NCBI RefSeq assembly: GCF_020179835.1
Contig: NZ_JAIUDA010000002.1
Span: forward strand, 868,001 to 932,000
Reading direction: 5' to 3'
From: Pantoea sp. alder81
GTDB taxonomy: Bacteria > Pseudomonadota > Gammaproteobacteria > Enterobacterales > Enterobacteriaceae
DNA: 64,000 nucleotides
The notes beneath the pieces are model-generated. The model was not told the origin of the DNA. It did not search any database and saw only the letters and a list, made by a program, of their open reading frames with translations. The translations under genes and the position numbers were made by a program. This document shows, one piece after another, positions 47,105 to 57,311 of this stretch (positions within the stretch are counted from its first letter, which is position 1; each line of letters begins with the position of its first letter).

Positions 47105-50100
47105 TTAACGCACATTCAGTTTTTCTGGCGTAGAGCCTATCGCGCGCCACTCCGGCACATACATCGACTCGACCTGCGGAGGGGGCAGACGATAGCTGCC
47201 CGGCGTCACCGCGCGTGCCAGATACAGCAACGTGCCCGGTGTATAACCATCCAGCGCCAGCGCAGCAACGAAGCGGTCATCACGGAACTCAATGTGTTTG
47301 ATGTTGGCTTGTTGCATATCCATCATGCTCTCTTTCAGTGCATCGGCGCTGTCGCCCAGGCTGGCGCTGCTGTCACTCAGGTTCTGGTTTTCCAGTTCCA
47401 GCCCCGCCGGCAGCAAATCCACCACCAGCGCATCGCTAACGCGTTCGCTGGCCGCCACTTTCAACCGCACCACCAGCAATTCGCCACTTTTCAGGTTGGT
47501 GAGGTCTGCAGGCTTACCGTCCAGGGTGAAATACTCACGGCTGATTTTCAGCACGTTGCTCATGGGCGACGGTGCCGTTTGCGGATAACCCACCACATTC
47601 AGCGTGCCGTAAAGTGGCGACGCATTGTCGCTTTTCACTGACAAGCCCTGTCGCAGCTGGTCTTCACTGATACCCATGTTGAGTGCCTGATTGCTGCTCA
47701 GCGGCTCGCTTCTGCCCTGCAATGTGGCTTGCCAGTTCTCACCTTTGTGCTGTTGCAAGGTGCGCGCGGCAAGGAACAGCGCGTTATTTTCCTGTGTCGA
47801 GAACCAGCGCTGGCCATGCACCGCTTTCGCCAGATCAATCAGTAATGGCCCCTGCATATCGGGCAGCAGCTGGTTTTCTGTGATCAGCGCAAGAATCAGC
47901 GCACGGTCTCGTACCGGGCTACCGTAATCCCCCAGCCAGCTGTTGGGCTTGCGCTCCAGCCCGATACCCTGCGCCAGCGCTAACTGCGCGCGCTGTTGAT
48001 CGCCCATCAGTTTCAGCGCCACACCCAGTTGCACCAGCGCCAGGCCTGATTTCGCCTGCTCACGCTTTTCATACAGCGCACGCAACGCACCGAGCGGTGC
48101 CTGCTGCTGACGCGCCAGTACCAACCCGGCGTATGCTTGCACACTGAAACGCAGGCCATCCGCATCACTGCTCCAGCTAGTTTCGATCTGTGCCGGGTCC
48201 TGCAGATAGCGCAGCAAGCGTTCATCGGCGCGACTGATCACCCCTTCCGGCACGCTGTAACCCGCTTCACTGGCGCGCAGCAGGAAATCAGTGACGTAAG
48301 CCGTCAGCCAGAACTCCTCCTGACTCTCTTTGCTCCACAAGCCAAAACTGCCATTGCCACGCTGCATACCTGCCAGGCGCGCAATACCGGTGGCGATCGA
48401 CGCCCGGCGCGCCTCGTCGGTGCTGGTTTTTATACCCAGCGCATCCAGTTGCGCTTTGTTGGTGAACACCGATGGCCAGATGCCGCTGGCGGTCTGCTCA
48501 AGGCAGCCATAAGGATAGGCATACAGTTGGCTGATAAAGCTGGCAATATTCAGCGGCGGTCGATTGCTGAGCGACAGCTGTCCGGTCAGCGTATCCTTTT
48601 GCAGGCCGCTAAACGCACTCGCCACCACCTGCCAGCTTTGGCCCGTTTGCATCACATTGTCGAAACTCAGGGTTTGGGCTGGATAAGCCGGACGTACGCC
48701 GATGGTCCATTTACGCTCGCTGGGCGCCAAAGTTTCACCTGGCAGAGTCATGCCAGAGACCCTGACCTGCACCGCACCTTCACCGAAGGCACCCTGGGCT
48801 TTAACCGGGATTTGCAGGGTGGTGCGCGCGCCCTTCGCCAGTTGCACGCTGGAAATGACAGTGCCGTTCAGCGCAATCAGTCCCTGAGCGGTCACGTCGA
48901 CTTTCAACGTCTGCGGCTGATCGGTCAGGTTGGTGAGATCCAGCGCCAGCGTCGACTGGTCACCGCTGGCCATAAAGCGCGGCGTCGCCAGTTCGCTGAT
49001 AAGTGGTGCGGCCACCACCATTTTACGATCTGCCGAGCCGAAGCTGTCTGCACTCCATACCTGCGCCATCAAGCGTAACTCGCCATTAAAGGCCGGAATC
49101 GGAAGCTCGATCGTGCCTTCACCGTTAGCATCCAGCGTGACCGGCTGCAGCTGTTGCGCGACGATCTGCACATCGGTGACCGGCTTCTTACCGCCGCGTG
49201 ACAGCGCATCGGCATCATCTCCGTCACCACCGAAACGCAGCGCCGCCAGCTTGCCTCCGCCTTCGATGAGCTGACCGTACACATCGTATTGATCGGCGTT
49301 ATAGCGCTTGCGGCCAAAGAACGCGTCCCACGGATTTGGCGTTTTGTAATCAGTGATGCTCAACACGCCGCTGTCTACTGCTGACAACAAGACCTGAACC
49401 TGTTGAGGCAACTCGCCACCTTCACGGCTGGCTTTCACCTTCACTTTTACCGTCTGCTCAGGGCGGATTTTTTCGGGCGCATCGATCGCCAGATTGAGAC
49501 GTCGCGCTTCGGTCGCCATCGGCAGATGCAGCAGACCCACTGCGCGTTTTGGTGTGGTGCCGTTGGCTTTATCGCCATCACGCACCACAATTGCGCTGAT
49601 ATAGAGATCGTGACGCTTCCAGCTTTCGTTAATCGGCACATCGATGGTCGCGCCACCTGCAGGTACTTCTAATGGCTGCCACCACAGCGTGCCGCTGCTG
49701 GATTCCACCATCAGATAGCCTTTACCGGCAGCCGGGGATTCCACCTGCACTTTTGCGGTATCACCCGGTTGGTAGGCGCTTTTATCGATTTTCAGTTTGA
49801 CCTGATCGGGACGGAGCGCACCGGTGCCATCGGTATTGTCCTGCCACCAGTAGCCCGCATTGAAGCGCACGCTGCTGACAATGTTCTCGCCCGCATGCAC
49901 TTCCAGACGATAAGTGCCCCACTCCACCGGGAAGCTGATTTTCTGGCTGCCGCCCGCAGCGATAGTGATGCGCTGCTCGTCTTCCTGCAGATCCTTCTGG
50001 TCATAACGCGACTGCCACCCTTCGCTGTCTGAGAAGCTCCAGAAGTAGTCACGGCGTTCATGGATAAGGCGCACATCCAGATCCTGCGCCGCCAGTTTTT

Positions 50101-51991
50101 CGCCTTGCGGATTGGTATAAACAACATCAAATTCCGCCAGGCCGTTTTCAGGCACGGTCGGTTCATCGCGATAACGATCGGTGCGATAGTCATACACCGA
50201 CTCACTGTTAAACAGCGGACGAATTCCCGGCAGTGCAGGCGCGGGCCAGATCGATTGGGTGGCACGACGTGTCACCGGACGGCCGCCAGTTTCCAGCAGA
50301 CTGGCTTGCAGAATGAGATTGAGTGGTGAATGACTTTCTGCCCAGCTGCTTTCTACGTTGAGCTGCAGCTTGCCGCTCTCATCCAGCTTCTCATCGACTT
50401 CATCCAGACTGCGTTTCAGTTCCTCTGTGACATCGCCGAACTGATAGCCAGGCAGCGCTGCCACGGCTTCACGCGCCGGGCGCAGGAACAGCTGCCCCTG
50501 CAACTCATTGCCGGCAGCCGGTGCGCCATACAGATAACGGCCCTCGACATCAAATGTCACCGAGGCGTCCGGAGCCACCGGCTGTTCGCTGTTGCTCAAT
50601 GCCAGTGCCATACGTTCCGGGAGAAAATCCTCGACATGGAACGTCCAGCTACGCGGCTGGTTGTCGCCACTGTTGATGCGCAGCGACCATTCACCGGTCA
50701 TGGCTGAAGCCGGCAGTGCAAAGCGCTGCTGGTACACACCGTTTTCCGGCTGCCAGACGAAGGTTTGGGTGACTTCACCATTGGGCTGCAGCACTTCGGC
50801 TTTCACCGGTTGTGGCGGCAGCGGCTTGCCATCGGCATCACGCAGTAACGCGTTGACGATCACCGTTTCTCCGGGGCGATAGAGATCGCGCGGACCAAAC
50901 AAGAAGAACTGCTTGTCATAACCCTGCGGGCCATCAATCGGGAATTCGGCGAGATCCAGTGCTGGGCGATTGAGATCGATCAGTGAAGTTTGCCCTTTCT
51001 GCGTTGCCAGCAGCAACTTGCCTTTGGCATTGGCGGGCAGGCGAAGATGGCCATTGCTGTCACTGGTGCCACTCGCCAGCTGTTGGCCTTTCTCATCCAG
51101 CAGTTGCACATTGACGTCATCCAGCGGTGCGCCATTGGCGAGACTTTGCGTAAACAGTCCCAGTTGATCCGGGAAGCTGTGCAGCGATACACCAATATCA
51201 CTGAGTGTGAACAAGGTCGCTGGCTGCGTGTAGTTATAGGTGCCAGCCTGTTTCATGACGGCCAGATAGACACCGGGCTGCTTGAGTGCGTCGACATCGC
51301 CAAGCGGTAACTGCAACTTTTCACGGGTGTTGCGTGCCGGATTGAGATCAAAACGTCCGCTATAGACCAGATCGGCATTTTTCAGTAAATCGCGTGATTC
51401 CCAGTACGACAGGTTATTACCGTAATTCCACTGGGCGAGAAAATCGGCCAGTGCGGCGCTTTTCACCCGGAAGAAATCGACATCAATGTTGTTCACATTG
51501 AGTGCCAGCACCGGTAAACCCTGCGTCAGGCGCAGCGGCAGCAGTGATCCCCGACTGGCGAATCCCACCATCGGCTGGATATCGCGGGTGGTGAACGTTT
51601 GGCTGAATGGACTGGATAAGGTACTGCCATCGGCGGCCTTGAGGCCAGCATCGACGGTCACCGTTAATTTGCGCGACGGTTCAGGATGGCGGAAGCGTAG
51701 CGCCTTGCCATTCTGCGCCAGTTCCCAACCGCCATCGACCTTGCCGCTTTTCTCATCGCTGATATGGACCCGCGCGTTCAGGTCCTGTTTGCTATCGATC
51801 GCGCTGTTAAAACTCAGCACCAGTGCTGATGCGCCATCCAGTTGCAGCTCGGAAAGGTCGATCACCGAGATCGTTTTCGCTGCATGTTGAACCACAGGCG
51901 TATCCTCAGCCTGCGCAGGCAGCAAAGCGCCGCCCAATAGTGTTCCGCCGATCAGCATGCTGAGCAGCAGTCGATTAACACGTTTTGCCAT
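47105..51991 (-). CDS. yfhM: bacterial alpha-2-macroglobulin YfhM
   Basis: Large periplasmic protease trap, 1628 aa. MG domains fill the N-terminal two thirds (FGPRDLYRPGETVIVNALLRDADGK; RDDRF-type C-terminus). The thioester site is intact as YPYGCLEQTASG. It is proposed to trap proteases that breach the outer membrane while PBP1C repairs the wall. The N-terminus is a type I signal peptide ending LLPAQA with no lipobox cysteine, unlike E. coli YfhM, so this copy should be soluble in the periplasm. Confidence 0.95.
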   Translation of the reverse strand: MAKRVNRLLLSMLIGGTLLGGALLPAQAEDTPVVQHAAKTISVIDLSELQLDGASALVLSFNSAIDSKQDLNARVHISDEKSGKVDGGWELAQNGKALRFRHPEPSRKLTVTVDAGLKAADGSTLSSPFSQTFTTRDIQPMVGFASRGSLLPLRLTQGLPVLALNVNNIDVDFFRVKSAALADFLAQWNYGNNLSYWESRDLLKNADLVYSGRFDLNPARNTREKLQLPLGDVDALKQPGVYLAVMKQAGTYNYTQPATLFTLSDIGVSLHSFPDQLGLFTQSLANGAPLDDVNVQLLDEKGQQLASGTSDSNGHLRLPANAKGKLLLATQKGQTSLIDLNRPALDLAEFPIDGPQGYDKQFFLFGPRDLYRPGETVIVNALLRDADGKPLPPQPVKAEVLQPNGEVTQTFVWQPENGVYQQRFALPASAMTGEWSLRINSGDNQPRSWTFHVEDFLPERMALALSNSEQPVAPDASVTFDVEGRYLYGAPAAGNELQGQLFLRPAREAVAALPGYQFGDVTEELKRSLDEVDEKLDESGKLQLNVESSWAESHSPLNLILQASLLETGGRPVTRRATQSIWPAPALPGIRPLFNSESVYDYRTDRYRDEPTVPENGLAEFDVVYTNPQGEKLAAQDLDVRLIHERRDYFWSFSDSEGWQSRYDQKDLQEDEQRITIAAGGSQKISFPVEWGTYRLEVHAGENIVSSVRFNAGYWWQDNTDGTGALRPDQVKLKIDKSAYQPGDTAKVQVESPAAGKGYLMVESSSGTLWWQPLEVPAGGATIDVPINESWKRHDLYISAIVVRDGDKANGTTPKRAVGLLHLPMATEARRLNLAIDAPEKIRPEQTVKVKVKASREGGELPQQVQVLLSAVDSGVLSITDYKTPNPWDAFFGRKRYNADQYDVYGQLIEGGGKLAALRFGGDGDDADALSRGGKKPVTDVQIVAQQLQPVTLDANGEGTIELPIPAFNGELRLMAQVWSADSFGSADRKMVVAAPLISELATPRFMASGDQSTLALDLTNLTDQPQTLKVDVTAQGLIALNGTVISSVQLAKGARTTLQIPVKAQGAFGEGAVQVRVSGMTLPGETLAPSERKWTIGVRPAYPAQTLSFDNVMQTGQSWQVVASAFSGLQKDTLTGQLSLSNRPPLNIASFISQLYAYPYGCLEQTASGIWPSVFTNKAQLDALGIKTSTDEARRASIATGIARLAGMQRGNGSFGLWSKESQEEFWLTAYVTDFLLRASEAGYSVPEGVISRADERLLRYLQDPAQIETSWSSDADGLRFSVQAYAGLVLARQQQAPLGALRALYEKREQAKSGLALVQLGVALKLMGDQQRAQLALAQGIGLERKPNSWLGDYGSPVRDRALILALITENQLLPDMQGPLLIDLAKAVHGQRWFSTQENNALFLAARTLQQHKGENWQATLQGRSEPLSSNQALNMGISEDQLRQGLSVKSDNASPLYGTLNVVGYPQTAPSPMSNVLKISREYFTLDGKPADLTNLKSGELLVVRLKVAASERVSDALVVDLLPAGLELENQNLSDSSASLGDSADALKESMMDMQQANIKHIEFRDDRFVAALALDGYTPGTLLYLARAVTPGSYRLPPPQVESMYVPEWRAIGSTPEKLNVR

Positions 51992-52144
51992 GGTAAGTCC
52001 CTCACCAGCCCCAAAGGTTAAAATAGTGTGCTGCGCAATTTCACATCAACCTACTCACTTTAGCAACGATACCCTTGAGATAGCGTTCACATTCCCGGAC
52101 ACTGGCTCTTTCCATTTTCCGATGATTGAGAAGAGGTTGTTGCG

Positions 52145-52987
52145 ATGACAGCTCCCCTGTTTGTCTCTGCCGATTGGTTAAAAGAGCATTACACCGATGA
52201 AACGTTGCAGGTTTTAGATGCGCGCATGTTGCCGCCAGGTCAGGAAGCGGTTCGCGATCTTCAGGCCGAATATCTGGCGGGGCATTTGCCGGATGCACCG
52301 TTTTTCAACATCGAAGCCTTATCCGATCACACCAGCGCTTACCCGCATATGATGCCGCGCCCGGAAGCTTTTGCCGTCGCGATGCGCGAACTGGGTGTTA
52401 ATCAGGATAAGCATCTGGTGGTGTACGACGAAGGTAACCTGTTCTCCGCGCCACGCGCATGGTGGATGCTCCGCGCCTTTGGCTGTGTGAACGTGTCCAT
52501 TCTGGCGGGCGGTTTGCAGGGCTGGAAAGCGGCAGGATTTGATGTGGCATCGGGCCCGGTTAATCTGCCGGAAGGCGAGTTCGAAGCCCATTACGATCAG
52601 GGTCTGGTGAAACGCCTGACCGATGTGTTGTTGATCAGCCATGAAGGCGGCGCGCAGATCGTTGATGCCCGAGCGGCTAACCGCTTTAACGCAGAAGTGG
52701 ATGAACCGCGTCCGGGCCTGCTGCGCGGGCACATCCCGAATAGCCTGAATATGCCGTGGAACAATCTGGTGGCGAACGGCGAACTGAAGCCGGCAGCAGA
52801 GTTACGCGATCTGTTTGAGAAAGCCGGTATCAAACTGGATCAGCCGATTATTGCCAGCTGCGGTTCGGGTGTCACCGCGGTGGTGGTGATTCTGGCGCTG
52901 ACGTCGCTGGGCGTGCGTGACGTCACGCTGTATGACGGCTCCTGGGGCGAATGGGGCAGCCGCGACGACTTACCAATTGAGAAATAA
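52145..52987 (+). CDS. sseA: 3-mercaptopyruvate sulfurtransferase SseA
   Basis: Two-domain rhodanese-fold enzyme of 280 aa that moves sulfur from 3-mercaptopyruvate to thiol acceptors. The catalytic Cys is at about residue 239 in ASCGSGVTAVVV, the CGSGVT loop characteristic of this enzyme rather than thiosulfate sulfurtransferase. It is divergent from yfhM. A cluster of repeats follows. Confidence 0.96.
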   Translation: MTAPLFVSADWLKEHYTDETLQVLDARMLPPGQEAVRDLQAEYLAGHLPDAPFFNIEALSDHTSAYPHMMPRPEAFAVAMRELGVNQDKHLVVYDEGNLFSAPRAWWMLRAFGCVNVSILAGGLQGWKAAGFDVASGPVNLPEGEFEAHYDQGLVKRLTDVLLISHEGGAQIVDARAANRFNAEVDEPRPGLLRGHIPNSLNMPWNNLVANGELKPAAELRDLFEKAGIKLDQPIIASCGSGVTAVVVILALTSLGVRDVTLYDGSWGEWGSRDDLPIEK

Positions 52988-53077
52988 AGTTTAGCTAGCC
53001 GCTTAAACTGCTGAGCATGGCAATAAAGGGGGGTTGCAGAACAAACTTCTGAGCCTGCCAATGATGATTTGACTACC

Positions 53078-53218
53078 GCGCAACAAATTGCGCCGCTACC
53101 AGATAAGTGCGATCTGTAGCGGCGCGATCAGATAAGTGCGATCCGTAGCGGCGCGATTTATCGCGCGTATCTTAAGCCGGACGATGGCTGTCAGATGCGC
53201 AATAAATTGCACCGCTAC
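53078..53218. repeat. REP-like cluster with a 29-bp tandem duplication
   Basis: Four related palindromic units of the GTAGCGGCGC[GA]AT type occur at 53078-53099 (inverted), 53115-53129, 53144-53166 and 53197-53218 (inverted). Within it, 53101-53129 and 53130-53158 are contiguous 29-bp copies (AGATAAGTGCGATC...) differing at two positions. The cluster lies between convergent sseA and sseB. Confidence 0.8.
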
Positions 53219-53227
53219 TAGCGATGT

Positions 53228-53995
53228 TTAGATAATCCGCTGACTGCCTTTGAAGTCGCGCAGGAAACTCCCCCAGCGACGCTCATAAAACGGCGTAATA
53301 TGCGCGGTGAAGAAGTGGCTGACGCCTTTCTCATCGACCACCACTTCGCAGATATCAATCGGTGCGTCATCCGCCAGCGTATCGGTTGCCACGCTGCCTG
53401 CCGCCTGAATAATCTCATCGATATTGCTATCGGCTTCGATACCGATCAGCAGATTCGGCTCTTCCATGGCACTCTCACGAATGCTGGCGATGTAAGCACG
53501 GCGCACCTGCTTATACTTGGCAAACAGCTGCGTCAGTGAATCAATCATCTGCGCTGGTGGCTCAGCCACTTCTGATAACAGCAGCGCATGACCGCCCTCC
53601 AGCACCGTTTGCTGACTGAGCGCACTGCCCTCTTCACCGATCAGATGGGCGATTTCACCTGGCGAAAACTCTTTACCCGCCGGTAATTTGGGATTGAGGA
53701 ACAAGCTCTCACCCATGGTCATTTCGAACAGTGTACGGGCTGGCAGGCGCAGGTAAGGCTGCTGCTCTTTGATCGCTTCAGCCATCGCCTCTTCTGAGGT
53801 GAAGAACGGGATAACACTGCCGCCGCCCTCTTTTTCCCAATGCTGCAACTCCACAGGCGAGGTGGCATCAAACTGCTCTGCAGAACTTTCCCCTGGCACC
53901 CAAATGTCAGATTCCAGCAGCAGTTGAAAGAACTCCGGACGGTGCGCAGGCTCAGTGGCGGCCAGCTTCAGCACCTCTTCAAGACGATTGCTCAT
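53228..53995 (-). CDS. sseB: enhanced serine sensitivity protein SseB
   Basis: A 255-aa cytoplasmic protein with an N-terminal SseB domain (VIPFFTSEEAMAEAIKEQQPYLRLPARTLFEMT) and a C-terminal SseB domain (LIGIEADSNIDEIIQAAGSVA). In E. coli its overexpression increases sensitivity to serine; the mechanism is unknown. It keeps its place next to sseA and pepB. Confidence 0.93.
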   Translation of the reverse strand: MSNRLEEVLKLAATEPAHRPEFFQLLLESDIWVPGESSAEQFDATSPVELQHWEKEGGGSVIPFFTSEEAMAEAIKEQQPYLRLPARTLFEMTMGESLFLNPKLPAGKEFSPGEIAHLIGEEGSALSQQTVLEGGHALLLSEVAEPPAQMIDSLTQLFAKYKQVRRAYIASIRESAMEEPNLLIGIEADSNIDEIIQAAGSVATDTLADDAPIDICEVVVDEKGVSHFFTAHITPFYERRWGSFLRDFKGSQRII

Positions 53996-54092
53996 TTATC
54001 AAGTTCCAAAAAAACGGCAAGCTCATGTATGAGGTTTGCCGCTTAAGCGCTGTTCGGTCGCCATCAATGACGACCCTACACAATACTAATGA

Positions 54093-54201
54093 AGGGTGCA
54101 CATCCACGTGCGACCTGACGTAGGGTACACATCAATGTGCGATCCGACGAAAGGTGAACATCTATGTGCGACCTGACGTAGGGTGCGCATTCATGCGCAC
54201 C
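54093..54201. repeat. 29-bp tandem repeat array (3 full units plus part)
   Basis: Units start at 54093, 54122 and 54151, each 29 bp with no spacer, and a partial fourth runs 54180-54201. The consensus begins AGGGT(G)CACAT, passes through ATGTGCGA and ends CCTGACGT. The last unit is the perfect-looking palindrome GGTGCGCATTCATGCGCACC seen elsewhere. It lies just downstream of the pepB stop. There are no variable spacers, so it is not CRISPR. Confidence 0.85.
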
Positions 54202-54205
54202 GGTT

Positions 54206-55492
54206 TTATTTCAGTAACAGATTGGCGATGGTGCGCACGCCAAGACCGGTGGCACCAGCTGACCATTGATCCACCGCACTTTTGCGGTAGGTCGCAGAAC
54301 AGTCGATGTGCAGCCATCCTTGCTGATACTTGCTCACAAAGTGAGAAAGGAACGCCGCCGCGCTGCTGGCACCTGCTGCATGCGCCGGGCTGGCAATGTT
54401 GTTCAGATCGGCAAAGTTTGACGGCAGATGGCTACGATGGAACTCCGCTAGCGGCAGACGCCAGAAGGCTTCATTTTCACCGGTTGCGCTGCCCAGCAGT
54501 GATTCCGCCAGCACATCATCAAAGGTAAACAGGGCGTGATAATCGTTGCCCAACGCCGTTTTCGCTGCACCGGTCAGGGTGGCTGCATCAACCAGCAACT
54601 CAGGATTTTGCTCGCTGGCATCGATCAGGCCATCGGCCAGCACCAGACGTCCTTCCGCATCGGTGTTCATCACTTCCACGGTTTTACCGTTACGGTAACG
54701 GATAATGTCGCCGAGACGGAACGCGTTACCGCTCACCATGTTGTCTGCGCAGCACAAGTACAGCTTCACGCGTTTGTTCAGACCGCGTGAAATCGCCAGC
54801 GCTAAGGCGCCAGTGACAGTGGCCGCGCCGCCCATGTCGGACTTCATCGAATCCATAAAGCCGCTCTGCTTCAGGCTATAGCCGCCGGTGTCAAAGGTGA
54901 TGCCTTTGCCAACCAGACAAGCGTAAACCGGGGCATTTTCATCGCCGGTGGGGTTGAAGTCGAGCGCCAGCAGCACCGGCGCGCGGGTTGAACCACGGCC
55001 TACGGTGTGAATGCCGGCGTAACCCTGCTCACGCAGATCTTCGCCTTTGGTAATGCGATAGCTGACGGCATTGCCGCCCACTTCATTGATCAGATCGATG
55101 GCACTGTGCGCCAACTGCTCCGGACTCAGATCTTCCGCTGGCAGGTTGATAGTGTCGCGGACCCAGTCAACGATCTTCAGACGACGATCAAATTCAGTCT
55201 GATCGTTTTCGCTTAATGCTGGCCACTCTACCTGACGCTTACCTTTCGGGCTGCGATAGCCTTGCCAGAATGCCCAGCACTTCTCCAAATCCCACTCTTC
55301 ACCACTCAGTGCAACATGGCGGATCCCCTGACCGTCCAGCTTACGCCCCGCGCGCTGGATGCTCATCAGCGCATCGGCGCCAGTCAGGTGGATTGTCATG
55401 CCACTTTCAGTGCTGCTCAGCAGTGCTTTTTCACCCCAGCGCGCATCGGCGGCCTGGGAGCTGAGCGTAATTGTCATCGGTTGTGTTGTCAT
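54206..55492 (-). CDS. pepB: peptidase B PepB (leucyl aminopeptidase family)
   Basis: M17-family aminopeptidase of 428 aa that removes N-terminal residues from short peptides. Metal and active-site stretches are visible: [31 protein letters not shown] and [14 protein letters not shown]. In E. coli pepB follows iscX at the end of the isc operon. Here its start lies only 62 nt after the iscS stop, since all genes between them are missing. Confidence 0.96.
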   Translation of the reverse strand: MTTQPMTITLSSQAADARWGEKALLSSTESGMTIHLTGADALMSIQRAGRKLDGQGIRHVALSGEEWDLEKCWAFWQGYRSPKGKRQVEWPALSENDQTEFDRRLKIVDWVRDTINLPAEDLSPEQLAHSAIDLINEVGGNAVSYRITKGEDLREQGYAGIHTVGRGSTRAPVLLALDFNPTGDENAPVYACLVGKGITFDTGGYSLKQSGFMDSMKSDMGGAATVTGALALAISRGLNKRVKLYLCCADNMVSGNAFRLGDIIRYRNGKTVEVMNTDAEGRLVLADGLIDASEQNPELLVDAATLTGAAKTALGNDYHALFTFDDVLAESLLGSATGENEAFWRLPLAEFHRSHLPSNFADLNNIASPAHAAGASSAAAFLSHFVSKYQQGWLHIDCSATYRKSAVDQWSAGATGLGVRTIANLLLK

Positions 55493-55520
55493 CGCGTGGC
55501 TCCGTTTGCGTTAGGTGTCA

Positions 55521-55544
55521 CCTTGCGCCAGAACCGGCGCAAGG
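55521..55544 (-). other. hairpin at the iscS-pepB junction
   Basis: A perfect 9-bp stem (CCTTGCGCC / GGCGCAAGG) with a 6-nt loop fills the gap between iscS and pepB, where iscUA-hscBA-fdx-iscX would stand in E. coli. No T-run follows, so it may protect or process the iscRS mRNA. Confidence 0.6.
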
Positions 55545-55554
55545 GGTGCATGAA

Positions 55555-56724
55555 TTAGCGGGACGTGGCGGGCGTTAATGCCCGTAAACGGCTTACCGCT
55601 TTATTGACCAGATCAATGGCGTAGTCAATTTCCTCTTCAGTAGTAAAGCGTCCCAGCGAGAAGCGCAGCGAGCTGTGTGCCAGCTCCTGCTCAACGCCCA
55701 TGGCGCGCAATACATAAGAGGGTTCAAGACTGGCCGAGGTACAGGCGGAACCGGACGAAAGCGCCAGATCTTTCAGCGCCATAATCAGCGATTCGCCATC
55801 AACCTGAGCAAAACTGAGGTTGAGGATATTCGGTGCGCCCTGCTCAAGCGAACCGTTGATATTCACATTCTCTAACTGGCTGATGCCGTGCCACAGACGA
55901 GCGCGCATAGCCGCCAGACGCGCCATTTCACTGCTCATCTCTTCACGTGCAACGCGATACGCTTCGCCCATACCCACGATTTGATGTACTGGCAAGGTCC
56001 CGGAGCGCATACCGCGTTCATGACCGCCGCCGTGCATCTGCGCGTCGATCTGTAATTTAGGTTTACGACGCACCCACAGCGCACCAATGCCTTTTGGACC
56101 GTAGATCTTATGCGCTGAAAACGACATCAGATCCACCGGCAGTACCGCGACATCAATCGGCAATTTGCCGACGCTTTGGGTGGCATCAACATGGAACAGG
56201 ATGTCACGCGCGCGGCACAAGGCACCCAACGCGGCGATATCCTGAATCACGCCGGTTTCGTTGTTCACATGCATCAGGGAAACCAGAACGGTATCGTCGC
56301 GCAGTGCGGCTTCCAGCATCGCAGGCGTGACAATGCCATCGCTGCCGGGTTGCAGATAGGTGACGTCGAAGCCTTCACGCTCCAGTTGCTGGCAGCTATC
56401 CAGCACCGCTTTGTGCTCAGTTTGGCTGGTAATAACGTGTTTGCCGCGCGCCTGATGGAACTGTGCCGCGCCTTTGATGGCGAGGTTATCAGCTTCGGTG
56501 GCACCGGAAGTAAAAACGATTTCACGCGGATCGGCATTGACCAGCTCTGCAATCTGATTGCGCGCCACATCAACGGCTTCTTCAGCCTGCCAGCCAAAAC
56601 GGTGAGAACGGGAAGCGGGGTTACCGAAGGTGCCATCCAAAGTCAGGAACTGCATCATTTTGGTGGCAACACGCGGATCGGCAGGCGTTGTCGCTGCGTA
56701 ATCCAGGTAGATCGGTAATTTCAT
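55555..56724 (-). CDS. iscS: cysteine desulfurase IscS, C-terminally shortened
   Basis: PLP enzyme that takes sulfur from cysteine as a persulfide for Fe-S clusters, tRNA thiolation and cofactors. It is 389 aa against 404 in E. coli. The PLP lysine motif ([14 protein letters not shown]) and catalytic loop with Cys328 ([15 protein letters not shown]) are intact. The alignment stops at [12 protein letters not shown]; the tail that follows in E. coli, which contacts IscU, is missing. This matches the absence of iscU and the rest of the operon. The desulfurase activity itself should be retained. Confidence 0.95.
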   Translation of the reverse strand: MKLPIYLDYAATTPADPRVATKMMQFLTLDGTFGNPASRSHRFGWQAEEAVDVARNQIAELVNADPREIVFTSGATEADNLAIKGAAQFHQARGKHVITSQTEHKAVLDSCQQLEREGFDVTYLQPGSDGIVTPAMLEAALRDDTVLVSLMHVNNETGVIQDIAALGALCRARDILFHVDATQSVGKLPIDVAVLPVDLMSFSAHKIYGPKGIGALWVRRKPKLQIDAQMHGGGHERGMRSGTLPVHQIVGMGEAYRVAREEMSSEMARLAAMRARLWHGISQLENVNINGSLEQGAPNILNLSFAQVDGESLIMALKDLALSSGSACTSASLEPSYVLRAMGVEQELAHSSLRFSLGRFTTEEEIDYAIDLVNKAVSRLRALTPATSR

Positions 56725-56813
56725 TGCGCTAAAACTCCGTATAAAAAATCATACGTCTTTATAGCACGATTCAGCCCCGGCTGTGTGAACAGCAAGGGCT
56801 GAAGGAGAGCGGA

Positions 56814-57311
56814 TTAAGCACGCAGATTAACGTTGATGGTTTCCTGCATACGATGCTGCTGGAAGCGGCGAGTATCGTTCATGTTCTGACGATCTGCCAC
56901 ATCAAGGATTTCCTGGTTGTTCACCAGTTCAGCCAGCGTGATGTTGTTGAGGAATTCGCTGATGCGTTCGCTCAGGTCACGCCACAGGACGTGAGTCAGG
57001 CAGCGTTCACCGCCCTGGCAGCCTTCTTTGCCCTGGCACTTGGTGGCATCAACGGATTCGTCAACAGCGGTAATGACCGCGCCAACGGCAATCGCGCCAG
57101 AATCTTTACCTAACAGATAACCGCCACCTGGACCACGAACGCTGGCCACTAAACCGTGCTTACGCAGACGTGAGAATAACTGCTCCAGATAGGAGAGCGA
57201 AATGCCCTGACGCTCAGAAATGTCAGCCAGCGGCACCGGGCCCTCGTTCGAGTGCAGTGCAACGTCCAGCATAGCGGTTACGGCATAACGTCCTTTGGAT
57301 GTCAGTCTCAT
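56814..57311 (-). CDS. iscR: Fe-S cluster-sensing regulator IscR
   Basis: Rrf2-family regulator of 165 aa from [19 protein letters not shown]; a start 9 nt upstream is possible. The winged HTH includes [31 protein letters not shown]. The [2Fe-2S] ligands Cys, Cys, Cys and His are intact in [17 protein letters not shown]. In E. coli holo-IscR represses the isc promoter and apo-IscR activates suf. It is the first gene of a two-gene iscRS unit behind three IscR-like sites. Confidence 0.96.
   Translation of the reverse strand: MRLTSKGRYAVTAMLDVALHSNEGPVPLADISERQGISLSYLEQLFSRLRKHGLVASVRGPGGGYLLGKDSGAIAVGAVITAVDESVDATKCQGKEGCQGGERCLTHVLWRDLSERISEFLNNITLAELVNNQEILDVADRQNMNDTRRFQQHRMQETINVNLRA

Noticed and set aside
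48137..49078. 313-codon open frame on the plus strand
   Set aside because: It is antisense to the conserved C-terminal region of yfhM, including the thioester domain, and shows no family signal.
54093..54201. CRISPR-like periodic repeat
   Set aside because: The 29-bp units abut directly with no unique spacers, units diverge along their length, and no cas genes are present.
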